From the NCBI GenBank assembly GCA_036245805.1, contig BTRK01000005.1:38235469-38299468 (forward strand): 64,000 nucleotides of DNA, read 5' to 3'. Position 1 is the first letter of the stretch. Each line of letters opens with the position of its first letter. This document shows positions 12,635 to 24,314 of this stretch, piece after piece. This stretch comes from Pristionchus mayeri (lineage: Eukaryota > Nematoda > Chromadorea > Rhabditida > Neodiplogasteridae). The notes under the pieces are model-generated. The model was given only the letters and a program-made list of their open reading frames with translations. It did not search any database and was not told the origin of the DNA. The translations under genes were made by a program, and so were the position numbers.

Positions 12635-13331
12635 TCTCATCCGACCTAGTTCCTTTTTGATGTTTGATGGTCGCTTCTGGAAAAATGTGTATAAATTGCC
12701 CATGCTGTCTCGTAGCCAATTTACTTTACTTGCAGTCTTTCATTCCATCTCAATCGCAATGTGTCAATGAACATTCAGAATGAACGTACTTTGAATGGAC
12801 TAGCATGTCTGTTCTTGGGCATATCAGAAACTGAAGGAATCAAACATTGTGAATTTCCCACATTAAGATATGATATGAGCCAAGCATTTCTGATGTTTTT
12901 GCCGCCTGTGGAAGTTATGTTTCGCCGAAACATTACCTCAAGAGTGGAATGCGACTTTCTTGTTCATAAGGCGCTTTCCATCGAGAAAATACATTCCATG
13001 TGATATCTACCTAATATTTAGTCGTTTAACCAGTGGTCCGATAAACTGCACATCCAAGAAATCAAAGACAGCTTGACAATTATGATTCATGCTGTCTCAA
13101 GTGTCTAGATTGACCGGGTGATCTTACATTTTACTTTTGTGTGCAGTCCTGTTGCCAAATTAGGTTATTTGTAGCCGTTTCATTCCATCTCAATTGTCAT
13201 GCCTCAAAGAGCGAGGGGAAGTGAGCGTACTCTGAATTGGCGGGAGTTCATTGAGTCTATTTACTTTCGCGAAAATCACGCTGAGGCGTATGCCCATGAC
13301 TTGTAACAGTCGTCAGACCTTCCTCATTCTA
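12635..13331. repeat. imperfect direct repeat, no gene recognised
   Basis: Two related stretches, about 12700-12800 and 13150-13250, share TTTCATTCCATCTCAATYG.CATG and a following GAACGTACTYTGAATGG block. Each has a short open frame (12761-13003 and from 13200) with no domain I recognise. They may be decayed copies of one element's internal region, bounded by CACTAGGTCGG-type ends. Confidence 0.4.
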
Positions 13332-13531
13332 CGGCACTAGGTCGGATGATCAGCGTCGGACGTTAACTAAAGTTCTCTAAATGGAGTTGATTCCGGAATT
13401 CCAATAATGAACGATTTTTCATGCTACCAGTTTGTCAAAAAATCTTTCAAGGGATATTCAATAGTTAATGGAATTAACATAACTATTGAAATTCCAATAA
13501 TCATGCGACGGTGACCATCCGACCTAGTGCA
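13332..13531. mobile_element. 200-bp MITE, GGCACTAGGTCGGATGA family
   Basis: The left end GGCACTAGGTCGGATGATCA pairs with the right end TGACCATCCGACCTAGTGC. Internal sequence is AT-rich and has no frame. It belongs with the elements at 8822 and 13686. Confidence 0.65.
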
Positions 13532-13685
13532 ATTCTACATGCTCACTCTGAGTGCACTTCGTGAGACTATTGTTCATGAATTGCGAGTTGTGAAGGAGCT
13601 CAGCATAAGAGCCCCATTGCCCCCGCCTCTGGCAATTTCGCTATTCGAGGAGGAAAAAGCGGAGTCGCGAAGTCGCATTGAATGG

Positions 13686-14216
13686 TCATCCGGCAGTAGG
13701 TCAGATGAGAACCGTCAGATGAGAACACCGGATGAGGCCAAAAATGTACCCTACTCCAGCATTTTCACAATAGGTTCCCAAAGTTTCAAAGCTTCAGTGA
13801 AAGTTCTAAAGAAGGATTTTTTTTTTGTTTTTCATCCGGTGGGTGCGTAGTAGGGCGGCAAGAACGGGTCACGGGTGACCCGCGCTATTCACCATTCCGC
13901 CGAGTCACCCGATTTTATGACCCTGACCCGTTTCTGACCCATAATTTCGGGTTAGACGCGGCTCTCACTCCATCTCGAAAGGAAGCGCAAGAGCGAAATA
14001 GCGCGATAAAGGGAGAGAGCGCCGAGAGACTCGTCTCTCGGCGCTCTCTCCATTTGCCGCACTCTCTCGGTCTTCCTCTTCCTTTCTCGCTCTCACCCTT
14101 GACCCGTGTCTGACCCGTATCCGACGGGTCTGACCGACCCGTATCTGACCCGTTTTAGAAGGTCAAAAGGTCAACCCGTTCTTGCCGCCCTAGTGCGTAG
14201 TCATCATGCGTAGTGC
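13686..14216. mobile_element. MITE of the GGCACTAGG family, split by a hAT-type MITE
   Basis: The left end GGCAGTAGGTCAGATGAGAA and the right end GCGTAGTGCC are the diverged termini of the family. The interior is interrupted at 13851-14192 by another element. Removing that element and one 8-bp duplication restores a continuous ~180-bp MITE. Confidence 0.55.
13851..14192. mobile_element. hAT-type MITE with 8-bp target duplication
   Basis: TAGGGCGGCAAGAACGGGTC at the left pairs with ACCCGTTCTTGCCGCCCTA at the right. The octamer GTGCGTAG directly flanks both ends (13843-13850 and 14193-14200). An 8-bp duplication with TAGGG..-type ends is characteristic of hAT elements. The interior is built from repeated TGACCCG/CGGGTCA and GAGAGAGCGC inverted blocks. 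There is no coding frame. Confidence 0.85.
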
Positions 14217-14550
14217 CAGTTATCCCAAATCCAGTGATGGCAACATAGAGATGGGGCAAGGCTTGGATGAGCCTCCAAGCCGGTATCACCGTTTGAAATT
14301 ACGATTTGGCTTTTAATTTTGTCTTGAAAAGCCGTTTTGTCATCACTAATACACACATATTATGCAGGTATTATTGCAACAGATTGGCTTTGCGAGAATT
14401 ATTGTGCACCCATTTTGGTTTTCAAGATCATGCAAGGGAAGCTATGGTTCAGATTAGGAGAATTCTGCTTTATTTTCTTCCATTTCGGCGTTGTTCTTTG
14501 ATCTTGCAGATTATATTTCTTGGCGGGGGAAGGGTCTCATTATATGGCTA

Positions 14551-17440
14551 TCAATCAATCAATCAATTTATCTTGTCAGGCGGTAACGCTCAGAAGAATA
14601 TGGGTCGGTATTCTTCAAAGGTTGCACTCCACCAGTGGGGGCCAATAGCTCGGTCGAGGTCGTCTCTCCATCTAGTGCGGGGCTTTCCGGGGGGACGGCT
14701 TCTGTTGTAAGGAGTCCAGACGGTTGTTGCGCGGCTCCACTGCTCCATTCCCATTCTTCTGACCTTGAGGGCCCAGCGCGCGTTCCTTTTCAATCCTTCC
14801 TCAATCCAATCCCGCAGCTTCGTTATTCCACGCACGCGCTCATTCCTCCAGCGGTCTCGCATTGTTACTTCCAGCATCTTTCGTTCCATCTTTCTTTGAG
14901 TAACAGCCAGTCTCTCTTTCTCGCTCGCCCGCAGCGCCCATACTTCACTTCCGTAGAGCACCGTTGACGTTACGCAGCTCTCGAAGAGTCTCCTCCTGAT
15001 CTTGATAGGTAGAAGGCGGGAGGAAAGCAAGTGCGAGAGCCTGCTCCATGCGAGCCATCCAAGTCGGATACGGTGTTCAACTTCGTCGGAATGATCAAGG
15101 GGAAGACTGATTCTCCCTCCGAGATAGGTTGCTGAACCAACGAAATCGAATTGCATGTTGTTGATGATGATGGGGGTTCGAGTAGTAGTGCAGGAAGTGA
15201 GAAGGTTGGTCTTATTTGCGTTCACTTCTAGTCCCACTCTACTGCACGCTTCCATCAACTTCTTTAGCATCCGTTCCAGTTCTGGCCGAGATTTTGCAAT
15301 GAGAGCAACGTCATCAGCATATTCCAAGTGGCAAAGGTTCCTTCCGTCGATTCGAATTCCATCCGCCTCCCAGTCGATGTCGTTCATTGCTAAGCGGAGC
15401 ACTGCATTGAAGAGGCGAGGAGAGAGGGTATCCCCTTGCCTGACTCCTCTTCGCACAGTAACTGGCACGAGTTCCTCTTTCACTCTGATGAGTGTAGAGG
15501 AAGACTCGTAGAGGCGAATCAGCAGGTGGACGAGGGTGGGATGGGCTCCGAACGAGTAGAGGGCTTGCCAGCAGGCATTCCACTCCACACAGTCGAATGC
15601 GTTCTTGAAGTCTACGAACGCGAAGTAGGCTGGGATGCCGTACTCGGAGGTTCGCTCAGCGACCTGCTTGACTACATGCAGGTTGTCGAGAGTACTGTAG
15701 CCATGCCGGTTTGGGTCAAGGACTCTGTTTCTTCTAGCACAACTTCGATTCTCTTCAGAATGACTTTGGTCATTGTCTTCAGGGATACGGTGAGGAGAGA
15801 GATGGGACGGAAGTTCCCAATGTTGGTAGGGTCTCCTTTCTTGTGCAGAAGAGTGACAATAGCTTTGGTCAGGTCGCAGGGAACAGCCTCTCCTTCTACC
15901 AGATAGTTGAGCAGGTCAGCGATTACGGGAGCAAGGTGGTTTCGAGAGCGGTGTAGCATATCTGGGAGAATGCCATCCGACCCTGGAGAGTGACCACACT
16001 TGAGTTGGGACATCGCTTCGCTGACCTCATCGGGTAGGAAAGGAGGAAGGGGGTCGAGAGGCTGAGGAGGGGCTGCGAGTGGAAACTGAGCTGCAGGGGT
16101 ATAGAGATCCTCAAAGAAGCATTGGACCACTGTTTTGGTAGCTGCTTGAGAGAGAGCACCAGTTACAGGGTCGGGAACGAGAAGACGCTTCTTTGAGGTT
16201 TGCAGGCCCAGTATGCTCTTCACGATGCTCCTTCCCATGGTTGCTGCTTGCCGTGCTTGCGTATCCTTTCGCTTCCTGATGTCATCGACGAGACTCGTCC
16301 GGGCAGCTCTGCAGGCAACGGAGTAGGCAACAGTTCCTTGGGGGTTGGATTGCAGTTGATTGCGCATCGCTAGGAGCTTCCGCGTTCCACTCGAGATCCA
16401 AGAAGGGGATTGGCGCTTCCTCCAACAGTTCGTTGCCGCGGTTTCCGTGAAAGCCTTCACGGTAGTGTAGGCGTCGGCGGCAGAACTGGGGCGGGCAAGG
16501 GGCAGTGACGCGAGAAGGTTTGCGCTGACAGTAAAAGCGGTTCGATCGAAATCTAGCCGCTCCCTGTATCTTTTCTGCCTCACCTTGCCAGGGAGGGAGA
16601 GGCACATCCGAACAAGGCGATGGTCAGAGTCAAACTCAAACCTACCAACGACTCCACAATTGACTACTCTCGCTGTGATGGGCGCTGCAACGTAGTCAAT
16701 TTGGTGGAATGCGGAGCCGTTGGGGGGATCGCCAGGTCCAGATTCGACCGTGCCTTCTCTTAGGGAACGTGTTCAGGATGCGCACTCTGTTCCTCACGCA
16801 TAGCTCAGTGAAGCAGCGTCCGCGTGAGTTCGGTGTGGGAGAGGCGAAGTTACCGACAAATCTTTCATTGCCAGGTTCCCTCGCTACTCTACAGTTGAAG
16901 TCACCGACTAGAACTGGCATATGGCCTCTTGGGGCACTCTGCAAGACGGTCTCAACCTGGTCTAGGAAGTCTTCGTACGCGTCGTCATCGTAGGAAGACG
17001 TGGGGGCATACGCGCAGACCAGGAAGAGCCGCAGATCGGGGAGGAGCAGAGTGGCTAGACGAGGGGATAGGCCATTGAACACTGCTCCGCGCGCAAGGTG
17101 CGGTCGAAGCAAAAATGCCACGCCATGGGAAGCAGTGGGCCCGCCCGAGTGGTAGACTACAGTGCCTGAGGATGTAAGATTGAATGAGGCACAACCCACA
17201 ATCCTGGCTTCCTGCACTGCAATCACGTCCCACTTGATCTTGTCTAAGGCGAGTTCCATCTCCGTCTGCTTCTCCCTTGGGCCGAGCGTCCAGGCGTTGA
17301 TGGTGCCGATGTAGAAGTGGCGACCCATCGTGGCGGCGTACAACTCCCGCGTACCAAAGCTTCTGGGAGAGGGAATCCAGGCGGGTGGAACCGGAGACGG
17401 AGAGACGAACTCGCACTCAACCGCTCGCCACACACTATAT
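14551..17440 (-). mobile_element. RTE-clade non-LTR retrotransposon, degenerate
   Basis: The minus strand encodes an apurinic-type endonuclease followed by a reverse transcriptase. It ends in a short GATT tandem tail (seen on the plus strand as AATC repeats at 14551-14567), a 3' end typical of RTE elements. The 5' limit is uncertain. I see no long terminal repeats and no long poly(A). No target-site duplication could be defined by eye. Confidence 0.88.
14590..17433 (-). pseudogene. RTE ORF: endonuclease plus reverse transcriptase, two frameshifts
   Basis: Read from 17433 downward. Residues near the start include TINAWTLGP, then QEARI (catalytic Glu), VGDFNCRV and, after a frame change, SDHRLVRM, the endonuclease motif set. 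The reverse transcriptase follows with FVDFKNAFDCVEW (motif A), RGVRQGDTLSPRLFN (motif B) and EYADDVALIA (motif C, YADD). The C terminus has RPPGKPRTRWRDD, common in RTE. The frame breaks twice: at a six-base homopolymer at 16722-16727 just before the endonuclease C terminus, and near 15700 between the fingers and motif A. The ORF is otherwise open, so decay is recent or an assembly error is possible. It cannot make an intact protein as written. Confidence 0.9.
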
Positions 17441-19429
17441 GGCTAGGTGGATGAATCCCCATACCCTCGGGCAGTTCCCATGTCAACCATCACAAAATCT
17501 CTCCCCTCCTTCTCCGTTTCTTTGCCGCACTCATACACGGAAAAGACTCGAGGCACGAGAGAGTCCCTTCCGCGTTTAGCGGATGTTTTCACCGGACTTT
17601 GCCCCCTTCCATATATGACCAGATATTCGTGTACACCGCAATTCGAAATTTCAGTCACCTTCTACTGAAAATGTATCTAGACGCATTCGGCATACATTTT
17701 CAAGACAACAACAGTACCGTATCCTATGAGTTTCTCACTGTTTTGACACAAGCTTTATATGAGCTTCTATTGGATATGCATTATTCTAGCGAATGTTAAC
17801 TTTACAGACTAAATATGTGTCACCTTTTGGCATTTGGATGCAAAAGGGGCACAATCACCTCACTATTCATTCCCAATGCCAGCTTTAATCAAGGAATTCC
17901 TATAGTTTTTATAGACATTTGTCGCCCACGTATCTTACATGCGATCTACCTGATCTTTCTACAATTACTGTAGATTTGGTGTATTGTTATTATTTATTCA
18001 TCAACACTTTCATGGATACCCCCTAACCTCCTCACATGACGCGCTACGCCGCGTAGCCTATCCGAATTTAGCCATACCTACTGACTATTACTACCTGTTG
18101 TTCTCTTGCAGTTCTCCCGTCAACTCAAATATCATGAATAAGTAGAAAGCCCATCTCAAACATCAGGCAATGTAAACATGCAGATGTACTTCTTTCTTTG
18201 AGTTCTTTCGCGTATTATTCCCTACTCCTCAGAGTTCGAAAATTCAGTCGCCACCTTTTCTTTTGACACACTATCTCGACAAGTCGAGCAGTAAAAGTGT
18301 GTTTAGATTGAAAATACCGTGGAATCGTCGTTTTTCGTTTTCTGATAATACGCTAATGATGTTATTCGCCGAAAAATATTGTATAACCTAATGCAGATTC
18401 GATGTCCACTCACTTTATCCTCTGCCAGATCTATCACAATGAGAATCAGCAGTTCGGAGGACCCGGAACACCGAAGAATATGGTGAGACATCGTTCTCAC
18501 TTTTGATGCTAAAGAAATTTGATCAATAGCCGAGAAGCGCGGAGAAATGTTGGTAGCTTCATCTTAGCTTTTATACTGATTAATGGATGTATCAATAAGT
18601 GAGTGTACGACGGGAAGGGTTTTCGAAAACATCTATACCTATATATAAAGCGCAGTGTTACTCCGGATGACCGGATTGCGAAACAGTTGCGAAATGAAGA
18701 AGGAGAGAGATCGCGCGTCAACGAGTTGCGAAACGAGTGATTGCGAAACCTGCTCCGCTAGGACGGGGCCCCCGCCGAAGGCGGGGGGCAGCCGGACTAG
18801 TGAAATACAATGCTGGCGTAATTGTTGCTTGGGACAGCGGCATATCACGTGCGCTTGTTGAATACATGTCATAAGTACAAACTTTCGCTTGAGTGTTTTC
18901 TGATTCCTTCCTCGAGCGAATTTGTAACAAACATCGAGGCTCACCTCTTCCGATGCTCGCGATATCTGTTAGAGGAGGCGAGAGAACAGGGACATGCCGA
19001 GAATGAGGGGAAAGCATTCGATGTATAATTCGTAAAAATAAGTACTTGATAATCATCTTGCTGATAAGGTTTATTTTGAGTGCGCTCAGTCTTGTGACCT
19101 TTACTAGGAAAACACTGAGCGTGAAATAGGGATCAAATTTCGATCTTCGACCGTGCAACTTCTCATAATTGGCACTTCTCAAATTTCCGGGTTGCTTCGG
19201 AGAAAATGACATGGGTGAAGGAGTAGAAAGAAAGTCTCTAGTTTCGCTGGTCAGAGCGCAGCGAATAAAGATTGTTGACCATGAAAATATGGTAAGATGT
19301 AAAAGATACAAATATCATTTTCGGGCAGGAACCAACATATACTCACATAGTAATATGTGATTCGATTTCATTGTGCTTTGCTTAGCACTGTGCAATTAAC
19401 CTGTGCTCGTAGTTGATTAACCGATTAAA
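17441..19429. other. no gene recognised
   Basis: Open frames here are short and lack splice-linked partners. One GC-rich hairpin, CCCCCGCC-GAA-GGCGGGGG, lies near 18769-18787. It is similar in form to the GAA-loop hairpin near 2530. The TTGCGAAAC word is repeated at about 18675-18750. Nothing else is supported. Confidence 0.4.
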
Positions 19430-20873
19430 ATGCTATCACTTCCAGTGTAAAATCAACATGCATTTGAGATATTTTCAATCAATTCGTTCTATTCCAGCTA
19501 CTTGCCTGCTCAAACGCCGCTCGTGCCGAGCACTATTCGAACCACTTCCAGCCGTGCTCGTGGTCTGCCCCCTGCGGTCGAACACTCGTCCCCACCACCT
19601 GCCCTCCTATTAACTGGGGACTTGCCGTCCCTAGTTGCTCATCTCCCACGACATCTCCATACTCTCTCGTCTCACCTAACGCCTCTCCCCTGCCTTCAAA
19701 CTCTGCTTCATCCCCTTCCAAAGTCACTGGATTCCCCGGAGGAAGGCAGCTCAGCCCCAATCAGCACTTCCTCGGTTCTGATTTCTCGCCTAACACCACT
19801 CCAGAGTCTCCCAACTTTGCCTCCTCACCTGGTCAAACATACGGCTCACCTGGATTCACCTCGCTCCGACTCCATGATCAGGCGTCCCCTGGATTCGTTT
19901 TCTCCAGTCCAGAGTCGTCAGGTCTCCCCTCTCATAGTGTGCACGACTTCTCTAGCACCCACCAGCTCAGCCCCTACGCACAGTTCTACCCCAGATTCGC
20001 ATTTTCACCGAACTCCACTTATGCTTCGCCAAGTTTCGCCTCCTTTCCAAATCAAGCCAATGGTTGTACCCCGCAGCTCAGCCCTCTTATTCCACCTTCA
20101 CCGAAATCAGTGCGATCCACGTCACCCAATTCCGCGCACCCCGAAGACCCTATGCCATCCACTTCCTCCATTGATCCCTGTCCCTGCCATACATTCTTCC
20201 ATCGTTATCTTAGCGTGCAGCGGGAGTACTGTGTAGATGGCAAAACCAATCAATTCGTCGCCCGACTCATCGTCCAAGTGAGAGAGGTACGGCAGTTGCA
20301 CCATAATTGATCGTGGTGGTGGCTACAGTAAAATCTTGATTTATCAGGGAACTGGGGACGAGATTTCCATAACGGTGATCGCTGATGGCCCTGAACTCGA
20401 ACTTCACTTCGTCCACAAGAATGGACGGAAGTGCGTGATCCAGCTCGATCCACATGAGCTTGATGAGGTAAATTACCAACGAATTCCCTAGCATTTGTCA
20501 AACAACAATTTCTTGCGAAAATAACCTTTGGTTCTAATTAGTTTGATAACAGATAACTGTTTTCAAAATGCGATTGATACGAGATGTACATGATGATTTG
20601 CTTTTCACTACGGATCCACTTCGTCCGTCCCCAAAAATGTGTCATTCTCAACACTATTTCGAAGAGCTTGTTCATCCAATTCATAGTTGTACTTCAGCCA
20701 TTTCATTCCAGATTCACTTTCTCTGGTCTCCTTCTCTCACTATCGACAGTTCGGTGATCGCATTCGGTCGTGCCTATAGCATCGAGCTAGGAACCAGGCA
20801 CGAGATTTCACTCGAGAGATTGATGCGGCCTGACCCAATCCTGGTGTACTCTATGAGCCTGCCTCATGTTTAG
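19430..20873 (+). CDS. hypothetical Ser/Pro-rich protein, four exons
   Basis: Suggested exons: 19430-19444, 19498-20277, 20348-20467 and 20553-20873. All three junctions keep the frame (phase 0) and use GT-AG introns of 53-85 nt, the usual nematode size. Exon 2 (260 codons) is very rich in Ser and Pro, with repeats such as SPGFTSL, SPGFVFSSPES and SPNSTYASPSF, so it is probably disordered. Exons 3-4 look folded: GTGDEISITVIADGPELELH, then FVHKNGRKCVIQLDPHELDE. The C terminus is RHEISLERLMRPDPILVYS. I do not recognise the family. The layout suits a nuclear regulator, but that is inference. The first exon (five codons, MLSLP) is the weakest part. A partial second copy of the terminal exon follows. 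Confidence 0.65.
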
Positions 20874-21480
20874 TCCCCCTAAATGATCCTTGCTTCTACT
20901 CTCATCATTCCTTTTCTCTATCACGAGTGTATGCAGCAAATCTTTATGGAACTTGAAATCCATTCCCTGAGCATATTATCGTCGTATATATCGTATTAAT
21001 ATTTCCCGGTTTTGTGATGTTCAATGTGAATATACCCAGCTCCTCTTCGAACTGGGAGCATCAAGTTGGGTGCTCGACACGAGATCTCACTCGAGAGGTT
21101 GATTCGACCTGGCCCCATCATGATCTACTCGAACACCCTCCCACATGTGTAGTTCATCACAATTAAGTCATTTTTTTCTCATACCATCTGATTCATTGTC
21201 CATCACAACTGTACGCGATTATTATCCATCGATGTGTTTGATTTGAGCCTGAGATATCCCTCTAAATATGTATGTTATTGTCGTCAAATATCACCAACTT
21301 ACCCTCCTCATAAGTTGAATTCCCCGTTGAAAGCTTATTTCTCTTCCTCATACCTTCCACTTATTTGTCCATTCCAACTCTATTCGAATATCCTTATATC
21401 GAATATCATCGAAGAGATTGATTAGAACTTGAAATATCCTCTTTGAACGTATTATCGCCGTATAATATCACGATAATTAT
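20780..21480 (+). repeat. duplicated terminal exon and 3' flank
   Basis: The last ~31 codons of the preceding gene (20780-20873, ending LPHV and a stop) recur at about 21060-21152 as KLGARHEISLERLIRPGPI.. also ending LPHV and a stop. The flank after each copy is also repeated (CATATTATCGTCGTATA.TATC). A third, exon-less copy of that flank lies at about 21400-21480. The unit is about 275 bp. The second coding copy lacks a matching upstream splice site that I can see, so it is probably a relic. It could be an alternative last exon. Confidence 0.6.
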
Positions 21481-22411
21481 GCCCGGTTTCCCCCTACCCA
21501 AGTACATCCCATCCCGTATATTTCAAATTTGTCTGAGTATATGCATCGATCTGTTGACACTATGGAATAATGATGTTACATGATTTCACACTGTTTTATT
21601 GTCTGAATGATAAAGCAATCGTTGACATGATCGTTATTCGCACATTCGAACAACGATAACTCGTTCCACTCATCGCATTCACCCCAGCTCATGTTACTCA
21701 AGTGGATCGAGATACTGTGTGAAATGATGAGACGATGACCCATATATGGCCATATAGCGAACTCTACTTACTTCGAAAACTCGTTCTTTTCCATCGCTAT
21801 CGCATCTCTCGTCTTTCCTTGTTAACATGTTTTCTCATCCAGATCATATCGATGTGTAGATCGTTAGGTTACCGACTGTTCTGTTTATTTAGTCACATTG
21901 ATAACACAGTTCTTCCTAGAATTATAGACAATTCAAGTAAAGATGGTGAGACCAAACATTGAAACCCGATTTGATAGCAAGACATATCGGTCTCGTTACC
22001 TTGTCTTTTAATGTCAAAATTTTATCCGCTGTCTCGTTTCCTTATGTTTTTGGTATTATCGAAATATTCTCACTAAATAGGCTTATTATAATCTCTATTA
22101 TTAATATTTCAGTATCTCCGCTCTACATGCGGAGTCCCGTCGATTCTACAAAACAACTGCACCTCTCAATTGTACATCTACAGATGAAAATGGGAGTATC
22201 CAGAGAAACTCAAAAAGGTTCTTTCTTTTCTTTGTTAGATTTTATTCTTTCCCTCATGACGCCACTGTCGCAGCTCTGCAAGGAGCAAAGGTGAACGCTA
22301 AGGTCATCCCGCCAACTCTTTTGAACTTCTTCCAGTATTGTTTGTTCTTCCAGAGTCCTACTCGAGCAGCCTTGAACACCCGTCCGTCTCGCCTCACTTA
22401 CTCATGTCACT
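21481..22411. other. no gene recognised
   Basis: AT-rich sequence with short open frames only (21735-21962 and 21959-22294 are the longest). They show no domain and no partner exon. Confidence 0.35.
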
Positions 22412-22800
22412 ATGAATTCCTCTACCGCTACTTTCTCGCCTCTGAAAGAGCAGCGCACGAATATTGATGCCGGAATCGGTCAGCTCGCTGAAGAGTTGGA
22501 GCGCACTATAGCATATGTATATAATTTTTACTAATTTGAATTCTAAATTTACCTGCTCATTGTTCCATGGATCCTTTAGTTTGATATTATTTTCAGCTGG
22601 AGAACTACAATGCCCCGATGCGAGTCAAGCCGGGATCCATGAGTGCTACGTCCGCTCAGCTTGTCGAGCCGACAGTCGAGAGGCTAACGCGAATCGTTTT
22701 TCTCAACGATCGACTCGAGTCCGTGATCGAGCGGCGCGATGAGTTAGCAGAGCGAGACAATAGGCGTTCGTACAAATTGAAGAGACTTAGTGGAGTCTAA
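22412..22800 (+). CDS. small hypothetical coiled-coil-like protein (102 aa)
   Basis: Two exons, 22412-22516 and 22597-22800, are joined in phase 0 across an 80-nt GT-AG intron (acceptor ATTTTCAG). The product is highly charged. It starts MNSSTATFSPLKEQRTNIDA and has helical stretches GQLAEELERTIA and LESVIERRDELAERDNRRS with spaced Leu/Ile, suggesting a short coiled coil. It ends KLKRLSGV. No signal peptide or membrane segment is seen. The family is not recognised. The clean junction and absence of internal stops support a real gene, but the small size leaves doubt. Confidence 0.6.
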
Positions 22801-23402
22801 AGTAGTAGTAGTTGTTTCGACGTTGTTTTCTATCATAGTTGTCCTATTGCAATTACTCGATAAATGAGTTTTGTATGTTCTCTGTGACTGCAATCGAAAC
22901 ACCGTGGCTCTGTATAAGCGAAGTTATCATATCAAGTCGGGTGCCTTTGCCTTGTAGTCAAGTCACAATTGTTTTGCCGGGTGTTGTCGATAAAACCCGC
23001 CCGATTGCAGGTGGGAAATCTGAAATCGATCGTGTTCCCTTTGTTCTTTTCGCCAAACTCGTTCCTCTCTAAGTAATCTATATCGCCCGTCACATCTTGT
23101 AATGTCAACATGTTTACCTAATTCGAACTAGGATCTATGGGATGATAGACTCATCGAATTTAGAAGATCATTCATCTGCTGCTGCGTATTTCCTCTTTCC
23201 ACTCGTTTTGATCTTCCCACTTTTCTGGTTTTTTGTGGCACCATGTCATTTGAGTACGTTCACATCCTTCTCAATGCCATGTCGTCTGATTGTTGTAACA
23301 TTCGATAACTCCTTTCCAATTACGTATTGTAATACATTCTTCTTCGATCGTTGGTAGTGGCCAACCCATTTCAACTTATTGACGAATGATTGTTCACTAT
23401 TA
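22801..23402. other. no gene recognised
   Basis: Intergenic sequence between the small gene and a mariner-type element. Two frames of 71-77 codons show no domain or splice support. Confidence 0.35.
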
Positions 23403-24312
23403 TCAGGTTGGTGCGAAAGTCTTGCGGTTTTTTGTGTCCGTACGTTGAACTATCATAATTCTCTAGTCCCAAATTACAATGACTAACAAATATAGCAGTG
23501 TTTAGAGGTATGCTTGTACTTTACATGCGCACATTTCAATCAATCCGATTTCGCAATCAACGCAATAAATTATGATAAACCCAATTGCAATTGATGATCA
23601 AAATTTTGCATTAAATGTATTTTACTGGATATTTGTTGACAAAATTCACGAAAACTGCCCATACTGATATCAGCGAAGTATCACGTATACCCTTTCAGAA
23701 AATATATTTCAACTGAGTCTCGATTAAGTTTGGACCGAATTATGTTATTGAAAATATACTGTCGTCGATGGTTACATGAAACTCTTTCGGATTTTTTGCA
23801 TCGAAGACCAAGCATACAGGCTTCACTATGAGTGCGCTATATTCACTCACGAAGATGTTTTTGCTCAGAAAAAATATTGGCGCCTTCACCCTTCTCGTTT
23901 CAGAAAATTAGAATTTCTCATTTTTCAAAAATATGCGATATCAACATAAAAAATGCAATATGTAGTCATTTACAGATCAATTCATTTCTCAAAATTATGT
24001 AACGTCCATCATCCGTGAGAAAAAGTATGTATAGCGTAAAGATGGGAGCTTCATATAACCACCAGGAATTGAGCATTCATGCTTCAGAGGAAACATAATA
24101 TTGAGAAATGTGTCGTTTTCGATAGCTAAATTTTCGCAATTTTAACTTTGTCCTGCTCTCGCCTCTCCGATTGGGCAATGCTGATAGGGTGCGCATATGA
24201 AAGAGTATGCAAGGCCTCATTAGTAATTAATATACGTAAGGTCATCGGTCAAACTGAAAGGAAGATGGAAGGCAAAATATCAAAAAACCGCAAGACTTTT
24301 GCACCAACCTAA
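23403..24312. mobile_element. non-autonomous or decayed mariner, cecropia/Hsmar1-type ends
   Basis: The left end TCAGGTTGGTGCGAAAGTCT continues CTTGCGGTTTTTTG. The right end is the inverse, with TTAGGTTGGTGCAAAAGTCT. TA flanks each end (23401-23402 and 24313-24314). The termini closely resemble TTAGGTTGGTGCAAAAGTAA of cecropia-subfamily mariners such as human Hsmar1/MADE1 (established knowledge). The 910-bp interior has no transposase frame that I can see. Confidence 0.85.
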
Positions 24313-24314
24313 TA

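Noticed and set aside
14635..16993. Several plus-strand frames of 94-156 codons
   Set aside because: They overlap the minus-strand RTE coding sequence and show no domain; they are antisense shadows.
19502..20236. 244-codon Ser/Pro-rich open frame
   Set aside because: It is an out-of-frame shadow. Another frame of the same exon joins the downstream exons in phase and has a more protein-like composition, so the latter was annotated.
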